Shown piece by piece: positions 1 through 9,286 of a stretch of DNA of 14,323 nt (positions within the stretch are counted from its first letter, which is position 1; each line of letters begins with the position of its first letter). The notes beneath the pieces were generated by a model, which saw only the letters and a program-made list of their open reading frames with translations, was not told the DNA's origin and searched no databases. The DNA lies in NCBI GenBank assembly GCA_037178675.1, contig JAYMGJ010000662.1:1-14323 (forward strand), read 5' to 3'. The position numbers and the translations under genes are program-made. Source of the stretch: Scleroderma bovista (Eukaryota > Basidiomycota > Agaricomycetes > Boletales > Sclerodermataceae).

Positions 1-60
1 GGTGGTGGTGTCATTGTTGACATAGATGAAGAGGTGGGTGTTGATGTGGGTGTGGGTGTT
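1..60. repeat. GGTG-rich low-complexity sequence
   Basis: The first 60 bases are dominated by GGTG and GGGTGT steps (ggtggtggtg, then gtgggtgttg and gtgggtgtgggtg). On the other strand this would read as His/Pro-rich peptide, but no coding evidence supports that. It is probably the edge of a microsatellite cut by the window start. Confidence 0.6.
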
Positions 61-82
61 GTGATTGTATGATCCCTTTCAA

Positions 83-365
83 CAAAGTTAGCACAAAATG
101 CCATGTTTTGACTCCATGCTGATTTGCACAAAATGACAAGTATGTTGTTTTGCACAATTTTACACATCTGCTCATTTGCTCATTTGTGAAAAATGACATC
201 TTGTTGTTTTGCACATTTCCTCACACCTCCAATCAAAGTGATTCTTTTTGTGTGCACGGATTTCGACACACCTCCCATTTTGCACAAATTGACATGTCTG
301 TTGTTTTGTGCATCTTGACACACCTGCCCATTTGTGCAAATCGGCAGGTTTGTCTCACATGTCCC
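83..365. repeat. Degenerate ~50-60 bp minisatellite (TTTGCACAAA type)
   Basis: A motif of the form TTTGCACAAA-TGACA, then TGTTGTTTTGCACA, then ACACCTGCCC recurs with decay, most clearly starting near 122, 183, 277 and 330, with weaker copies near 84 and 235. Spacing is irregular at about 50-60 bp. Short open frames exist on both strands here, but they follow the repeat and show no domain or codon signal, so I treat the stretch as non-coding. Confidence 0.6.
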
Positions 366-729
366 ATACATATTTGTCATGGGGTTATATGGCACATATA
401 CTGTTTACTATAACTGTGTATCATATAGCTACTGCTGTCTGATTGTGCATTTCCACTGATCTGCATTTTTGTGTGATTGGGGACCCCTGGATCCTACCTG
501 TACCTACTTGGACCCTAACCAGGGTTTTGAAAACATGTAGAATCCGACAGGCACATGGCACCCGGAGAAAAGTTCTTTAACGAAGTGGGGCTAGTGCACA
601 ACAGGGCTGATGTCTGATTGTGCTGTGACAACCATTACTGTCACCGCCCCCCGGCTATTTAGTTATCCGCTTCCATAGAACAAAAGCATCTACAAATGGA
701 GTTATATTGGGTGTTCCTTGGAACAATGG

Positions 730-848
730 CCGCTCCGCAAGCGGTGCCCGATTGGCTGGATAAGCATCGGATCTAAAGGATCAGAAGCTCCAGAAGCATT
801 TCCTATTAGGTAACACCTAATTTGGATCTTGCATTGTCCAAGACAATG
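730..848. repeat. Cluster of three small perfect inverted repeats
   Basis: Three short palindromic hairpins lie within about 120 bp: CCGCT/AGCGG around a TCCGCA-type centre near 731-745, TTAGGT-AAC-ACCTAA near 806-820, and CATTGTC-CAA-GACAATG near 832-848. Arms are 5, 6 and 7 bp and are perfect. Such short arms can arise by chance one at a time, but their clustering is noticeable. Confidence 0.5.
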
Positions 849-1089
849 GTAAGCTAAACAGTTTATTGTTCATCCTGTATATATCGGGAGTACATCACCA
901 GGAAGTTGGTTCACCTGACGATCGGGATCCGACAGCTGTGTGTAGTGCCGCTCTGCCCCCCACTACATGGTTCTCGGCATCGGAGACACTTGCCAGCTTG
1001 GTAGGACCGAACCAATGGTAACCAATGGGATAAGTCACTCTTATCAACGCTTGCGATTCAGACTCTGCTCTAAATCCCTGTCCATGCAA

Positions 1090-1097
1090 TATATAAA
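1090..1097 (+). promoter_or_regulatory. TATA-box-like motif TATATAAA
   Basis: TATATAAA is followed by AGAGACAAAAAG and, 70-120 bp on, by a C/T-rich tract (cttcctcccttgtctttg) typical of a fungal transcription start or LTR R region. No convincing gene starts within the next 300 bp, so this may be a relic LTR promoter. Confidence 0.3.
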
Positions 1098-1429
1098 GAG
1101 ACAAAAAGATGCTGATGAGACTTCAAGTCAAAAGAGCCCGCCTTCAGTGTTTACACTAAAGGCATCTTCCTCCCTTGTCTTTGCTCATCAACCCAGCAAC
1201 CTGGCTACCTGTTGGCACTACCCCGTGTGTTGTACATCCCCCCTAACCCTAAGTAAATTGTTTTCCCTCCTTCGATTCAAAGGCCATGGTGATGAATCCA
1301 TCTTTCAGAATAATTGTCTGGATCAGCCACATGCACAAATCACTCCACAGCACGATTTCACCTGCTTTAGTCGATTATGAACTTAGTTTATAGTAGCATG
1401 CAAACTTTGACCACAACATCTTTTTCCTA

Positions 1430-1890
1430 CAAACACACCCATCTACCCCAACTATATATCATCATAGGACCATGTGAAGGACACTGTGAGTGTTTCTGTA
1501 TTCTTTTCAGCAACATACATACCCTTCTCCTTATATCAGATAGCATGATATCAAATAAATTCAGACAGTCTTTTCAGCATATTGACAGTGGTAATATGGA
1601 TGTTATAAATGACTAGAAAGATGATGGGAGTTGATTCCTAGACCCCAACATGTGTTCCTATGAATATACCCAGTGTGACTCTTCTCATCTTATATTGGTC
1701 TCAGAAAATTCAGGAGCATGTCACTGATACCTGAAACATGTCTACCCCATATATATATCATCACAGGACTGTGGAAAGAACATTTGTGATGTACCTGTAT
1801 TTTTTTGTGACAACACACACCCTACTCCTCATACCTTACATTACTGTATCTAATAAATTCAGGAAGCTATTACAGATTGTTCAAATGGTT
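1430..1890. repeat. Pair of ~150-bp diverged direct repeats, 300 bp apart
   Basis: Copy 1 (about 1430-1580) and copy 2 (about 1735-1875) share, in the same order, ctaccccaNNTATATATCATCA, CCTGTATT/TCTGTATT, ACACCCTACTCCT/ATACCCTTCTCCT and AATAAATTCAG. The two copies are still visibly related when read in the + frame (HTLLLI, then SNKFR in both). This may reflect an ancient coding duplication or simply repeat DNA. No family recognised. Confidence 0.6.
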
Positions 1891-2432
1891 GTTATTGGGG
1901 TTTTTGAGGTCTCTGAAGATGATGAGAATGGTCCTGAGCCTTGCAGAATATTTCCTAATAAGATGTGTTTCCGGTACCCAAGCATGCTTGCATCACCTGT
2001 AGAATATTATTCCGACCGCCGTTTTGTCTGAAACTTGGACTGGGACCTCCCAATTGGTCTATCTACCCCCTCCCATCATTACATTTCCAAAAAGATTGTT
2101 TACACTTTGTAATTATAATTCCACCACAGGCTGTATAGTATGGTACAATGTAGGTTCATTATGTGGCATGGTGGTGCCTGCCCATGGAATCTCAGTTATC
2201 AGCAGATCCCTGCTATATATGTCTAAGTACTATTTTGGTCAAGTCATTTCGGACAAACATTCTTTTGGCTATCTCAAGATCTTATTCCATAAAGGGTAAG
2301 ATTGCCTTTGTGCCTGATCCGAGTTTGGCAGCAATGTTGATCAGAGTCACAAATCCCAAACACCGCAGGTATTGCAATGAGGCAGTTTGAGTGCAACATT
2401 TTCACTTGGTGTTGGCTGGTATCCATAGTATC
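1891..2432. other. Stretch without a supported gene upstream of the transposase
   Basis: Only short overlapping open frames occur on both strands, with no motif I recognise. If the transposase belongs to an intact element, the element's left terminal inverted repeat should lie in or before this stretch. I could not match any part of it to the sequence right of the dioxygenase gene. Confidence 0.4.
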
Positions 2433-2488
2433 ATGGTGAAGCCTAAAGTCACCAAAGTCGGGCCATCTACACCAGCAATCCATGTCAC

Positions 2489-5400
2489 ATGGAAGAAGTA
2501 AGATCAGGTGGGCAATACAGAGACAAGATTGTGAAGGTTCCTCCCCGAAAAAAGGCACACATTGCAAGGGAGAATAATGAATCACCCTCCAAGGCAGGTG
2601 TGTCAACCATGGAGCATCCCAGTGCCTGGGAATCATGTCCAGACATGAATGATGTACCAATGCAGGGATTTAAACTGCCGAGGAATCAGGTCTGGCACAT
2701 GAGTTTACTTTGCACACATTTCTCATATAATAATAGGACCACTACCTCGACCAATGGCTCCAATACAAGGATAAATACTTATCTGTGCTTTTTGACATAG
2801 AGACACCCCCTGAACCAAGAGTGTGTACAAAGTGCAGCACAGATGGCACCTACAGATGCACCAAGTGTGCTTATAGACCGGTGTTGTGCAAGAAATGCTG
2901 CCTTGATGCACACCAGCTCAGTCCTTTCCACCGCATTCAAAGGTGGACAGGTGCTTTCTTCGAGGATTTCTCCCTCAGGCTGGTGAGTGCTCTCGTCTTG
3001 GTCGGAGACATGGTGACTCATTTTGCAGGTTGGCCAGGTGATTTACCTTGGGCATGGTGGAAAGCCATGTCCAACTGGTGGATACTTTGTGGAAAATATT
3101 TCCAGTGATTGTGAAGAGGAATGGGAAGAGATGAAGGAGGATGGATGCCCCCCCCATCTGGCTAAACCAAGTGACAGAAGTTGCTTGGCCATGGTCCATA
3201 CCAATGGGGTCCATTTTTGTGATATCCGGTTCTGCAGCTGTGTAGGTTCCGAGGAATCCCACATGCAGCTGATGATGACTGGCATGTTTCCTGCCACAAT
3301 CACAGAGCCCAGGACCGCATTTACCTTGCATGTTCTGGACGATTTCATCAGGGACAATGTAGAGTGTGGTACAACTGCAATGAACTACTATAGCAAACTG
3401 CAGAGGGTCACATCAAATGCATTTCCTCATTTGGTTCCGGTAGGTCATTCCAATCTTGCATTTCTGCGGGAATAACAAATGGGTTATTATAGGATAGGTA
3501 CAAGGAATTACTGAGGGTTTCCAGGGTCTGGAGGCTGCTAAAACTGCTCAAATGGCAGGGATTTCATTCCGGATCAGCAGAACCTGGGCCAGGGGAATTA
3601 GTCCTTTTTTGCCCTGCATGTCCGCAGCCAGGGATCAACATTCCATCTGGGGATGATGTAGATCTAACTGAGTAAGTGATTGTGATATACCCCAGTAAAT
3701 GATGCTTATCAGTTTAGTTGGAAATATGCCCACATAATCATGATGGGTGGAAATTTCAAGGTGGAGCATATGCTACTAAAGCATGCTGAAAATGAACTTT
3801 GGCTCATGGATGGAAAGGGATTTATGGTAGGATCACAACCATACAAGGAATACTTGGAGGGAACAGCAAACTGAGTGGAGGTGTGTCATAAAGTATCTCT
3901 GTGGTCCAGAAGATTAAACTTTGGGCAGCAGTTGGACTGTAGTAACCACCGCACGGTAAATCAGGCCAATGCCAACAGAAGTCAACTAGCTTCAACAGGA
4001 ATTGGTGGGTGTCCATGTGCAAGGCATGGGTGTTTTGTACCGCATGCAACGGTCGACTTCCAAAAGGGAGAGCAGTGAGTCCGCAGATCTATCCTGCAGT
4101 ATATATACCAACAACAAGAAAGGCAAGTAAACATGGACTATGCCCTTGTTTATGCAGTCAGGCATGGCACAGATCTGGCTCAGTGGGTCATAAATTTTTA
4201 TGACATCAATTGTCAATACAGCAGAAACCTGTGAAGGCGAATCAAAGGAAACCAGTACCATCCGGGGTTGAAATTCAACCCGGGATTGGCATTTGGCATG
4301 TCCACAGACACCAAACACAATGCTTTGCTAGGTATGCTCCAAATTTTATTTCCGGGGCAGGAAATGTGGATGGGGAAATTATGGAAACACTTTGGTCATC
4401 CCTCAACATTGTATCCCCCTCAACATGGGGAATGGTTACTCCCCATTGGCAGGAAATGTTGTACTTCCAGATGAATGACAGCAATTTTGTGAAGATGGTC
4501 TGCATGTGTGAGTCTGCAGTGGAATTGCCTTACATATAAACTTATCATCAACACTTTAGCATTGACTTTAGGGAGAAAAATTTGTTGACATTTGAGAATG
4601 CCTTTACAATGTTGGATGCAACTGTACCAGAAGATTTGCGCTGGATTTGGATGGACCAGGAGACAAAGGCCTTAGCGGAGCAGTTATCCAATCCCAAGGC
4701 CATGGACATATATGATGTGCAGTTGGAGAAAGGTAAGCCAAATAATAATGATGTTCAGACCTTTCTAAATATTCCTTCGAAGCACCCACCATTAAATCAA
4801 TGGAGATGGATCTCATAGAACAATCCACGGGGATCCACAACTTGGATTGCATGGGCACTGAAAATGGAGGAGGCACAGGTCACACTTTGATTAGATGTCC
4901 GGAGGATCGACACCAGGGGAACAGAAACACAAATGCTGGACATTTCATGTCGCCATGACAAGCTACAATCCCAGATCAATGGCTTGGTCCAAGCCGCAGC
5001 ACAATTCTTAGGTGAAGAATGGGATGGACTCATTTTTCCAGCAGACAGAGACAGTGAGGACGACTCTGACAACACATTCTTCTTAACATCCCCTGGAAAT
5101 GCAGAAGTTGCCGCACTCCCATTACCATCATATATGGGAATGGATGCTTGTTGTCAATTGGGGCTGGAGGGCCTTGCCAACCAGGAACTACTGCTATGAC
5201 AGGGCCAGGCTAATGATGCACTGCATGAAATACGGCTTGCATTGGCTGACAAGGCAGTCCTGTTTAGGTCAGAGGTCAGACATGATACCCAAGGATACAG
5301 ATACCAATGACTGGATGTTGGAATGTAAAGTTTCCTTGCAGCAGCCCGCAAAGATATCTTTTACTGATTGTAATGTTTAGTTTACCGTGTTCATTGGCTC

Positions 5401-5581
5401 TGAGCCAAAGCAAAAAGAGACAGGTGGGTGGAGGAAGTGGAGCTGTTGGCTCATGAAAAAGAGTAGACAAGGGATTTCTTCAGATACCAAGCAAAGTTAT
5501 GGGAAGGATTGGAGACAAAGGCCAAATTGAATGGAGACTGCAGCTTATGTTGCTACTCAGCTGGACAATATGACCTATATA
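2489..5581 (+). pseudogene. KDZ-family DNA transposase, decayed (CxC2-like cysteine cluster + RNase H-fold core)
   Basis: Cut-and-paste transposase of the Kyakuja-Dileera-Zisupton group; such enzymes act in the nucleus on the element's own ends. Exons inferred from splice motifs: 2489-2689, 2737-2982, 3029-3439, 3493-3657, 3713-3880, 3929-4074, 4123-4505, 4560-4732, 4783 to about 5581; introns 46-55 bp. In order: basic N-terminus (KVPPRKKAH), HYLDQWLQYKDKYL, a cysteine cluster (CTKC, YRCTKC, CKKCCLDAH, PFHRIQRW), LGHGGKPCP, GELVLFCPACPQPG, the core (NFKVEHM, CARHGCFVPH, YDINCQY, DGEIMETLW), MNDSN, and a C-terminal helical part (GQANDALHEIRLALADKA, YRVHWL, RDRWVEE). About 890 codons, near the family's usual size. 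Breaks: TGA at 3872, 4232, 4888, 5197, 5308 and 5401; TAG at 5464; frameshifts near 4235-4270, 4845 and 5540. The DGNF motif reads GGNF. An alternative N-terminus may begin at ATG 2433 with a frameshift near 2495. The family call is firm; individual splice sites are less so. Confidence 0.9.
2797..2970 (+). other. CxC2-like cysteine-cluster domain within the KDZ transposase
   Basis: The protein segment after TPPEPR holds CTKC, YRCTKC, LCKKCCLDAH and then PFHRIQRWTGAFFE. This is the zinc-binding cluster found N-terminal to KDZ transposase cores. All expected Cys/His positions are present in one open frame without a stop, so this is the best-preserved part of the gene. The pattern is seen directly; the assignment to the KDZ-associated cysteine cluster is from memory of the family. 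Confidence 0.85.
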
Positions 5582-5862
5582 GTAAGTTGGCAGGCCTGTG
5601 TTTGTAGTGGTATGCACAGCTGTAAATGAGGATTCTGTGGCAAATATATCCCATGAAACCATCAAATTGGAATTGTCATTGCAGAGGACTTCACCGTGGG
5701 AAGATTCATTGCTGTGAAAACTACATAGATTACCAGGGTATGTTGAACATATGCAGAGTCTCAGTGTGGGGATGTTGTGGAAATGCTTTGCATTCAACAA
5801 TATCCTAGCCTGACATAATATATTTAGTGGCTACATTGTCCAAAGATGTGTATTGCATGTAT
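5582..5862. other. Gap between transposase end and the antisense gene
   Basis: A GTAAGT at 5582 could be a last splice donor of the transposase. After it, short frames such as DFTVGRFIAVKTT (near 5690-5725, +) look weakly protein-like but are cut by stops and match no family I know. No terminator or repeat was recognised. The transposase and the antisense gene converge here, so their 3' ends would lie in this gap. Confidence 0.4.
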
Positions 5863-6811
5863 CTACGATCTTCCACGGCTGCTGGTATCATCCATGCTAT
5901 CCACCCAAATGTCCCACAACATCCACCTTGAATTGGTGTTGATCTCCAACATATCCAACCTTTGTGAATAATGGAAGAGTAACTCACTCTTGGATCGAAG
6001 CCTTCAATCTATGTCCTTCAGCTGCAGTTCAATATGTGCTAACATTTCCTTTCTTGTTGCTGGCGGTGACTTTTCCATATTGACTAATGTGGGGATTGTG
6101 TTGTCCCTCACCTGTGAAATTTAGTGGATAAGTAATATTGTAAACAGTTTAATCTCACATGATCAGCTGGAAAGAACTTGATAGCTTCCTTGATTAAACC
6201 AGTGAGGCGGGTGCCATCTGATCTTGCTGTGACCGCAGGACCATCATGTTCCCACCACGCATTTGGCATTGGCCCAGTGATCACGACATGTATTTCATTT
6301 GGGTGAATGCGGAAGACATTGATGTTGGAGAGCTCTAGTCATCTGGTGTCATCTCATCCACAGAGACACATTCCAACACCTGGGCTGCAACTGCTGGGAG
6401 CTGCATGACAATGTTAGCCCTATTGCATGCCCCAAGAATGCGTTCCAGTGCTGCCTTTGTTAGTGGTTAGGATCTGGAAAGTGGTATGAAACATAATGGC
6501 ATATCACTTCTCCCTGAACATGATCATACCATGGAACGGAATCTGGTAGGGCCCCCTCTCCGGACATCTGCAATGCGCAGACAAAGCATCAGAATCTCAA
6601 TCCGAAGTACTGCAAGGTGAGCGAGAGTTGGCAGGAAGTAACTGTAGCCATTGATGTGCGATCAGGGATGTGGGGCCTATAAATATAAGAGCACTGCTAG
6701 TATTCCCACATTCCACATGTTATTGTTCAAGATATCGATATCCTTACATTCCGCAGTGGTGTAATGATGCACTTCCACGGTTGCTTGCAAAAACTGTCTG
6801 AGTCTAGTCAT
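5863..6811 (-). pseudogene. Unrecognised four-exon gene, antisense to the KDZ transposase; probably decayed
   Basis: I do not recognise this protein family. Reading the minus strand, an ATG in good context (CACCATGA) at 6811 opens MTRLRQFLQATVEVHHY. Suggested exons: 6811-6710, 6676-6530, 6454-6159, 6111-5863, ending at TAG 5865-5863. Introns are 33 (doubtfully short), 75 and 47 bp; the last two have GTATGA...CTAAC...AAAG and GTGAGA...CACAG signals. The product would be about 260 residues: a mid part with SHINGYSYFLPTLAHLAV, ILGACNRANIVMQLP, VFRIHPNEIHVVITGPMPN and AWWEHDGP, then a charged C-terminus (HIELQLKDID, KSELLFHYSQRLDMLE) that may form a coiled coil. Breaks: TGA at 6664-6662 and 6006-6004, and a frameshift at about 6337 where TAG interrupts. 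It lies between the transposase and the dioxygenase and diverges from the latter, so it is plausibly element cargo. Coding nature is inferred from splice-consistent frames, not homology. Confidence 0.6.
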
Positions 6812-7246
6812 GGTGATATTATCAGTGCTGTCACTGTGGCACTGAGTGTTGTAATAGAACTATCTTAAATGATGTATCATGTTTCCATTTAGTACCATCC
6901 ATGGTTATTTATTGGCATAATTCCCTCATGCAATCTGCACACCACATTGCATTTCCAATGTGTACCATCTGCGGTGGTGTATTGGCATAAGTCCCTCATG
7001 CAATCCACATCCCTCATCAATTGTACTGGTGTATTGGCATATTTCCCGCTAATATCAAATGCAACCACGGTATGGTGTGATTTCCACTGTCACCACCCTG
7101 CTCAGACACATAGTACCATCACAATGGATCATCTTCCATCCCTTGATCCGTTATGACCATTTAAAATGCTCAATCTCCATGGCTTCATATGAGTGAGTAT
7201 ATATGTCAGCACACTGGATCCATTCCAATTGCCAGTCCTTTCTGCC
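6812..7246. promoter_or_regulatory. Divergent intergenic region between antisense gene and dioxygenase
   Basis: About 435 bp separate the two ATG codons, so promoters of both genes should lie here. It contains the ~70-bp direct repeats described separately and a TATATA at 7198-7203, about 45 bp before the chosen dioxygenase start. No protein-coding signal was found. An earlier ATG at about 7179 (ATGGCTTCATATGA followed by GTGAGT) could be a first exon, but I found no acceptor that keeps the frame. Confidence 0.5.
6889..7050. repeat. ~70-bp imperfect direct repeats (TATTGGCATAA unit)
   Basis: The string TATTGGCATAA(T/G)TCCCTCATGCAATC occurs twice, beginning near 6910 and 6980. A third, shorter copy (GTGTATTGGCATATTTCCC) begins near 7029. 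Each of the first two copies is preceded about 20 bp earlier by TACCATC (near 6892 and 6962), so the unit is about 70 bp. The repeats sit between two divergent genes. Confidence 0.75.
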
Positions 7247-8467
7247 ATGGCACCACCCACCCCCACCTTGGCTGATTACCATCTTGCTCAAAGAGTAGCA
7301 CTTTACATGCACCAACACTTCTGCTTTGAGGCCTTTCCGCTGTCTGACAACCCCGCACCAGAACCTCTGTTTGATCTGCCAGTGGATACTGCGGTTGGCA
7401 TGAATCACATGGTTTCCATGTTGGTGGCCGCATACAACAATCACAGTGAGTGTCCTCATTGGACTTCTGCAATCCTTTCCACCATTCATCCAACAGTGCA
7501 GTCTGGTATTGATATTATCAGGCTGGATGAAGCCTTGGCTCCAATGGAACCTGGATCCAACCTGGACTGGGAGGCACGGCTTGTCAAGAACTTTCCCTCA
7601 TCAATTACGGGGCTTGTGGAAAAGCCTGCTATTATCTTTGGTGAGGGTGGAACTATTGTTCTGTGGTACATTCCTGGTGCTATTGCCCGATCAACACAGG
7701 TGACATCCACACTTGATTACTATGTGACCTATTGATTTGTATTTTAAGGACTGCATATTTCATGCCATGTCTTCCCTCCAGGATCCATTGGGCAGCAGCA
7801 TCTTGGGCCACACATGGAGGACAATGCTGCAATACTTCAATAATAAGGATGGCCAACTTGTGGGGTGTTTGGAATTCTCGCCAGCCAGACACCAATTAGG
7901 CCACTCAGTAAGTTACATGGGCTTAATTTTTGCAACCACTCCATGTTTGAATAGACCCGTCATGATGTGCCAACAATCTCCGCAGACCTGGACACAGAGT
8001 CTGGGTACCAGTGGCTGGTGGACATGACATTCTCTGCTTCCATTATATTGGGTGCGCCATCCATAATGCATCCGCAACTGTATGATGCGGGTATGCACGG
8101 GCTTGAACTTCTTGATGATTGGTCCTGCAAGAATGACCCTAGAATGCAGCGTGCCCTCCGCAGGTGGCCCATGGTCTTTACCAATGTTTCCGTCATTGCA
8201 AACCGATGCACACCCCTCCACTGCGACCCTCATTCCCGATCTAGCTGGTATGATGTCCTTGTCAATGTCGGAGACTTTGACCATTGTGTTTTGGATCTTC
8301 CCACACTTGGAATAGAGCTGTTGTACAGGCCAGGAACTGTGGCAGCATTTTCTGGTAGGTTGCTTAGGCATGGAGTCAATGCTGTTCAGGGGAATAGGTA
8401 CTGTTTGACCTATTACATGAGGGATAACATCCATCATCAAAGAAGAACTGGCCGAGGAAAAGAGTGA
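7247..8467 (+). CDS. TET/JBP-like 2-oxoglutarate/Fe(II) dioxygenase, open reading frame
   Basis: Members of this family oxidise 5-methylpyrimidines in DNA (5-methylcytosine or thymine) using Fe(II), oxygen and 2-oxoglutarate in the nucleus. Exons: 7247-7699, 7782-7907, 7955-8467; introns of 82 and 47 bp with GTGACA/CTCCAG and GTAAGT/GAATAG ends. The product is about 363 residues. Start chosen at GCCATGG (7247); no earlier in-frame ATG exists. Visible signatures: IMHPQLYDAG, then LHCDPHS with the iron ligands H282 and D284 (8219-8227), LYRPGTVAAFSGRLLRHGV with the distal iron ligand H332 (8369-8371), and R341 in NRYCLTYYMRDN (8396-8398), the expected 2-oxoglutarate anchor. No stop or frameshift was found. 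The last codons (HHQRRTGRGKE, stop) lie in the fold-back arm from 8432 and probably replace the native C-terminus. An optional in-frame 51-bp intron may exist at 7446-7496. The family call is strong; activity and expression are inference. Confidence 0.87.
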
Positions 8468-8523
8468 TGTAACTTACCCATCGCAAATTTCGTGTAGCTT
8501 GCCAGTGTCGGTTCCAGCAGTTA

Positions 8524-8566
8524 GGCCATGTGGGATTCCTTTTTTGGATGTCTCAACCACATGGCC
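8524..8566. repeat. Hairpin in left arm, 10-bp perfect stems
   Basis: GGCCATGTGG at 8524-8533 is followed after 23 bases by its perfect complement CCACATGGCC at 8557-8566. The same structure exists in the right arm. Confidence 0.8.
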
Positions 8567-9230
8567 GTGCTGTAACTGATGTTGTACATGAGAAAATGCA
8601 ATAAAATCTTACGAAAATGATATTGTAGACACTAAAACTCTCCCGCAACATGGCAAATATGTGCAAACAAAGCACTTTACCTACTGTGGGGGAACTGGGC
8701 ACTCAGAAATCAAAAGTGGGTGAAACAATCTCAGTACAGACTGTCAACACAACTGAGTGATTAGACACCCTTCCCCTGCAGCCCTGTATTTGATTCAAGT
8801 GGTAAATGAAGCTACCTTATGCTATTGTAAAGGGTTCCCCCTTGGCTGTGCTACTGTAGCAACACATTGAAATCAAATTATTACTGATTACTACCAATGT
8901 ATGTGACAATAGGGGAATTCACAGTGTTTTCATTGGCCATTTTCAACCATTGTCAACACTGTTTTCATTTTTCGTTTTCATAGGTCAGTTTCAAGTTACA
9001 GTTGCATGTGACTAACATATAAAGTATAACATATTATCTAACGTTGGAGGTTTGGTTGGAGTGTGAATAGTCAGGAAGCAAACTTCTGAGTAGTATTAAC
9101 TACTATTGAATGGTACTGCATAGCTCACTACAAAAAATACTAAATAAATAAAAAAGTAAGATTAGTGCATACTATCAGCATGACATGGATAAGGAGGTTA
9201 TGATGGAGCAAAAAAAAGATGTGCAGAAGG

Positions 9231-9286
9231 GGACTCAAACCAACAGCTTAGGTAAAAAGAAGAGGGACTCATCAACCATTAGGTTA
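9231..9286 (-). other. tRNA-like pol III promoter boxes (SINE-like)
   Basis: On the minus strand TAACCTAATGG (9286-9276) resembles a tRNA A box and GGTTTGAGTCC (9241-9231) resembles a B box (consensus GGTTCGANTCC), 34 bases apart, which is normal spacing. The right arm keeps the B box at 9386-9396 (+), but its A box is degraded. A proper cloverleaf could not be folded by eye, so this would be a tRNA-derived SINE relic rather than a tRNA gene. Confidence 0.4.

Larger units (their letters stand above)
415..1380. other. Non-coding stretch, promoter- or LTR-like
   Basis: No reading frame here resembles a known protein. The stretch holds several small perfect hairpins (see 730-848), a TATA-type motif at 1090-1097 followed by a pyrimidine-rich tract, and a short CTAACCCTAA near 1240 that resembles two telomeric units but is too short to be a telomere. 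The layout resembles the U3-R part of a retrotransposon LTR or a plain promoter. I could not find paired LTR ends or a target-site duplication, so the identity stays open. Confidence 0.35.

Noticed and set aside
83..365. Possible CRISPR-like array
   Set aside because: The repeats are degenerate, unevenly spaced and lack unique spacers; the window is fungal.
1235..1252. Telomere-like CCCTAACCCTAA
   Set aside because: About two units only, internal, with no array; chance or LTR sequence.
2274..2660. 128-codon minus-strand open frame over the transposase start
   Set aside because: It overlaps the opposite frame of the KDZ N-terminal exon, is unusually rich in Cys, His and Trp, and shows no motif; a shadow frame.
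3023..3475. Transposase exon 3 read as a stand-alone gene
   Set aside because: Splice sites on both sides (CAG at 3028, GTAGGT at 3440) join it to neighbouring KDZ segments in the right frame.
7446..7496. Extra intron in dioxygenase exon 1 (GTGAGT...CAACAG)
   Set aside because: Possible and frame-neutral, but not needed for an open frame; left as an option only.
7913..8440. 175-codon minus-strand open frame antisense to the dioxygenase
   Set aside because: It mirrors the strongly supported third exon of the dioxygenase and has no domain of its own.
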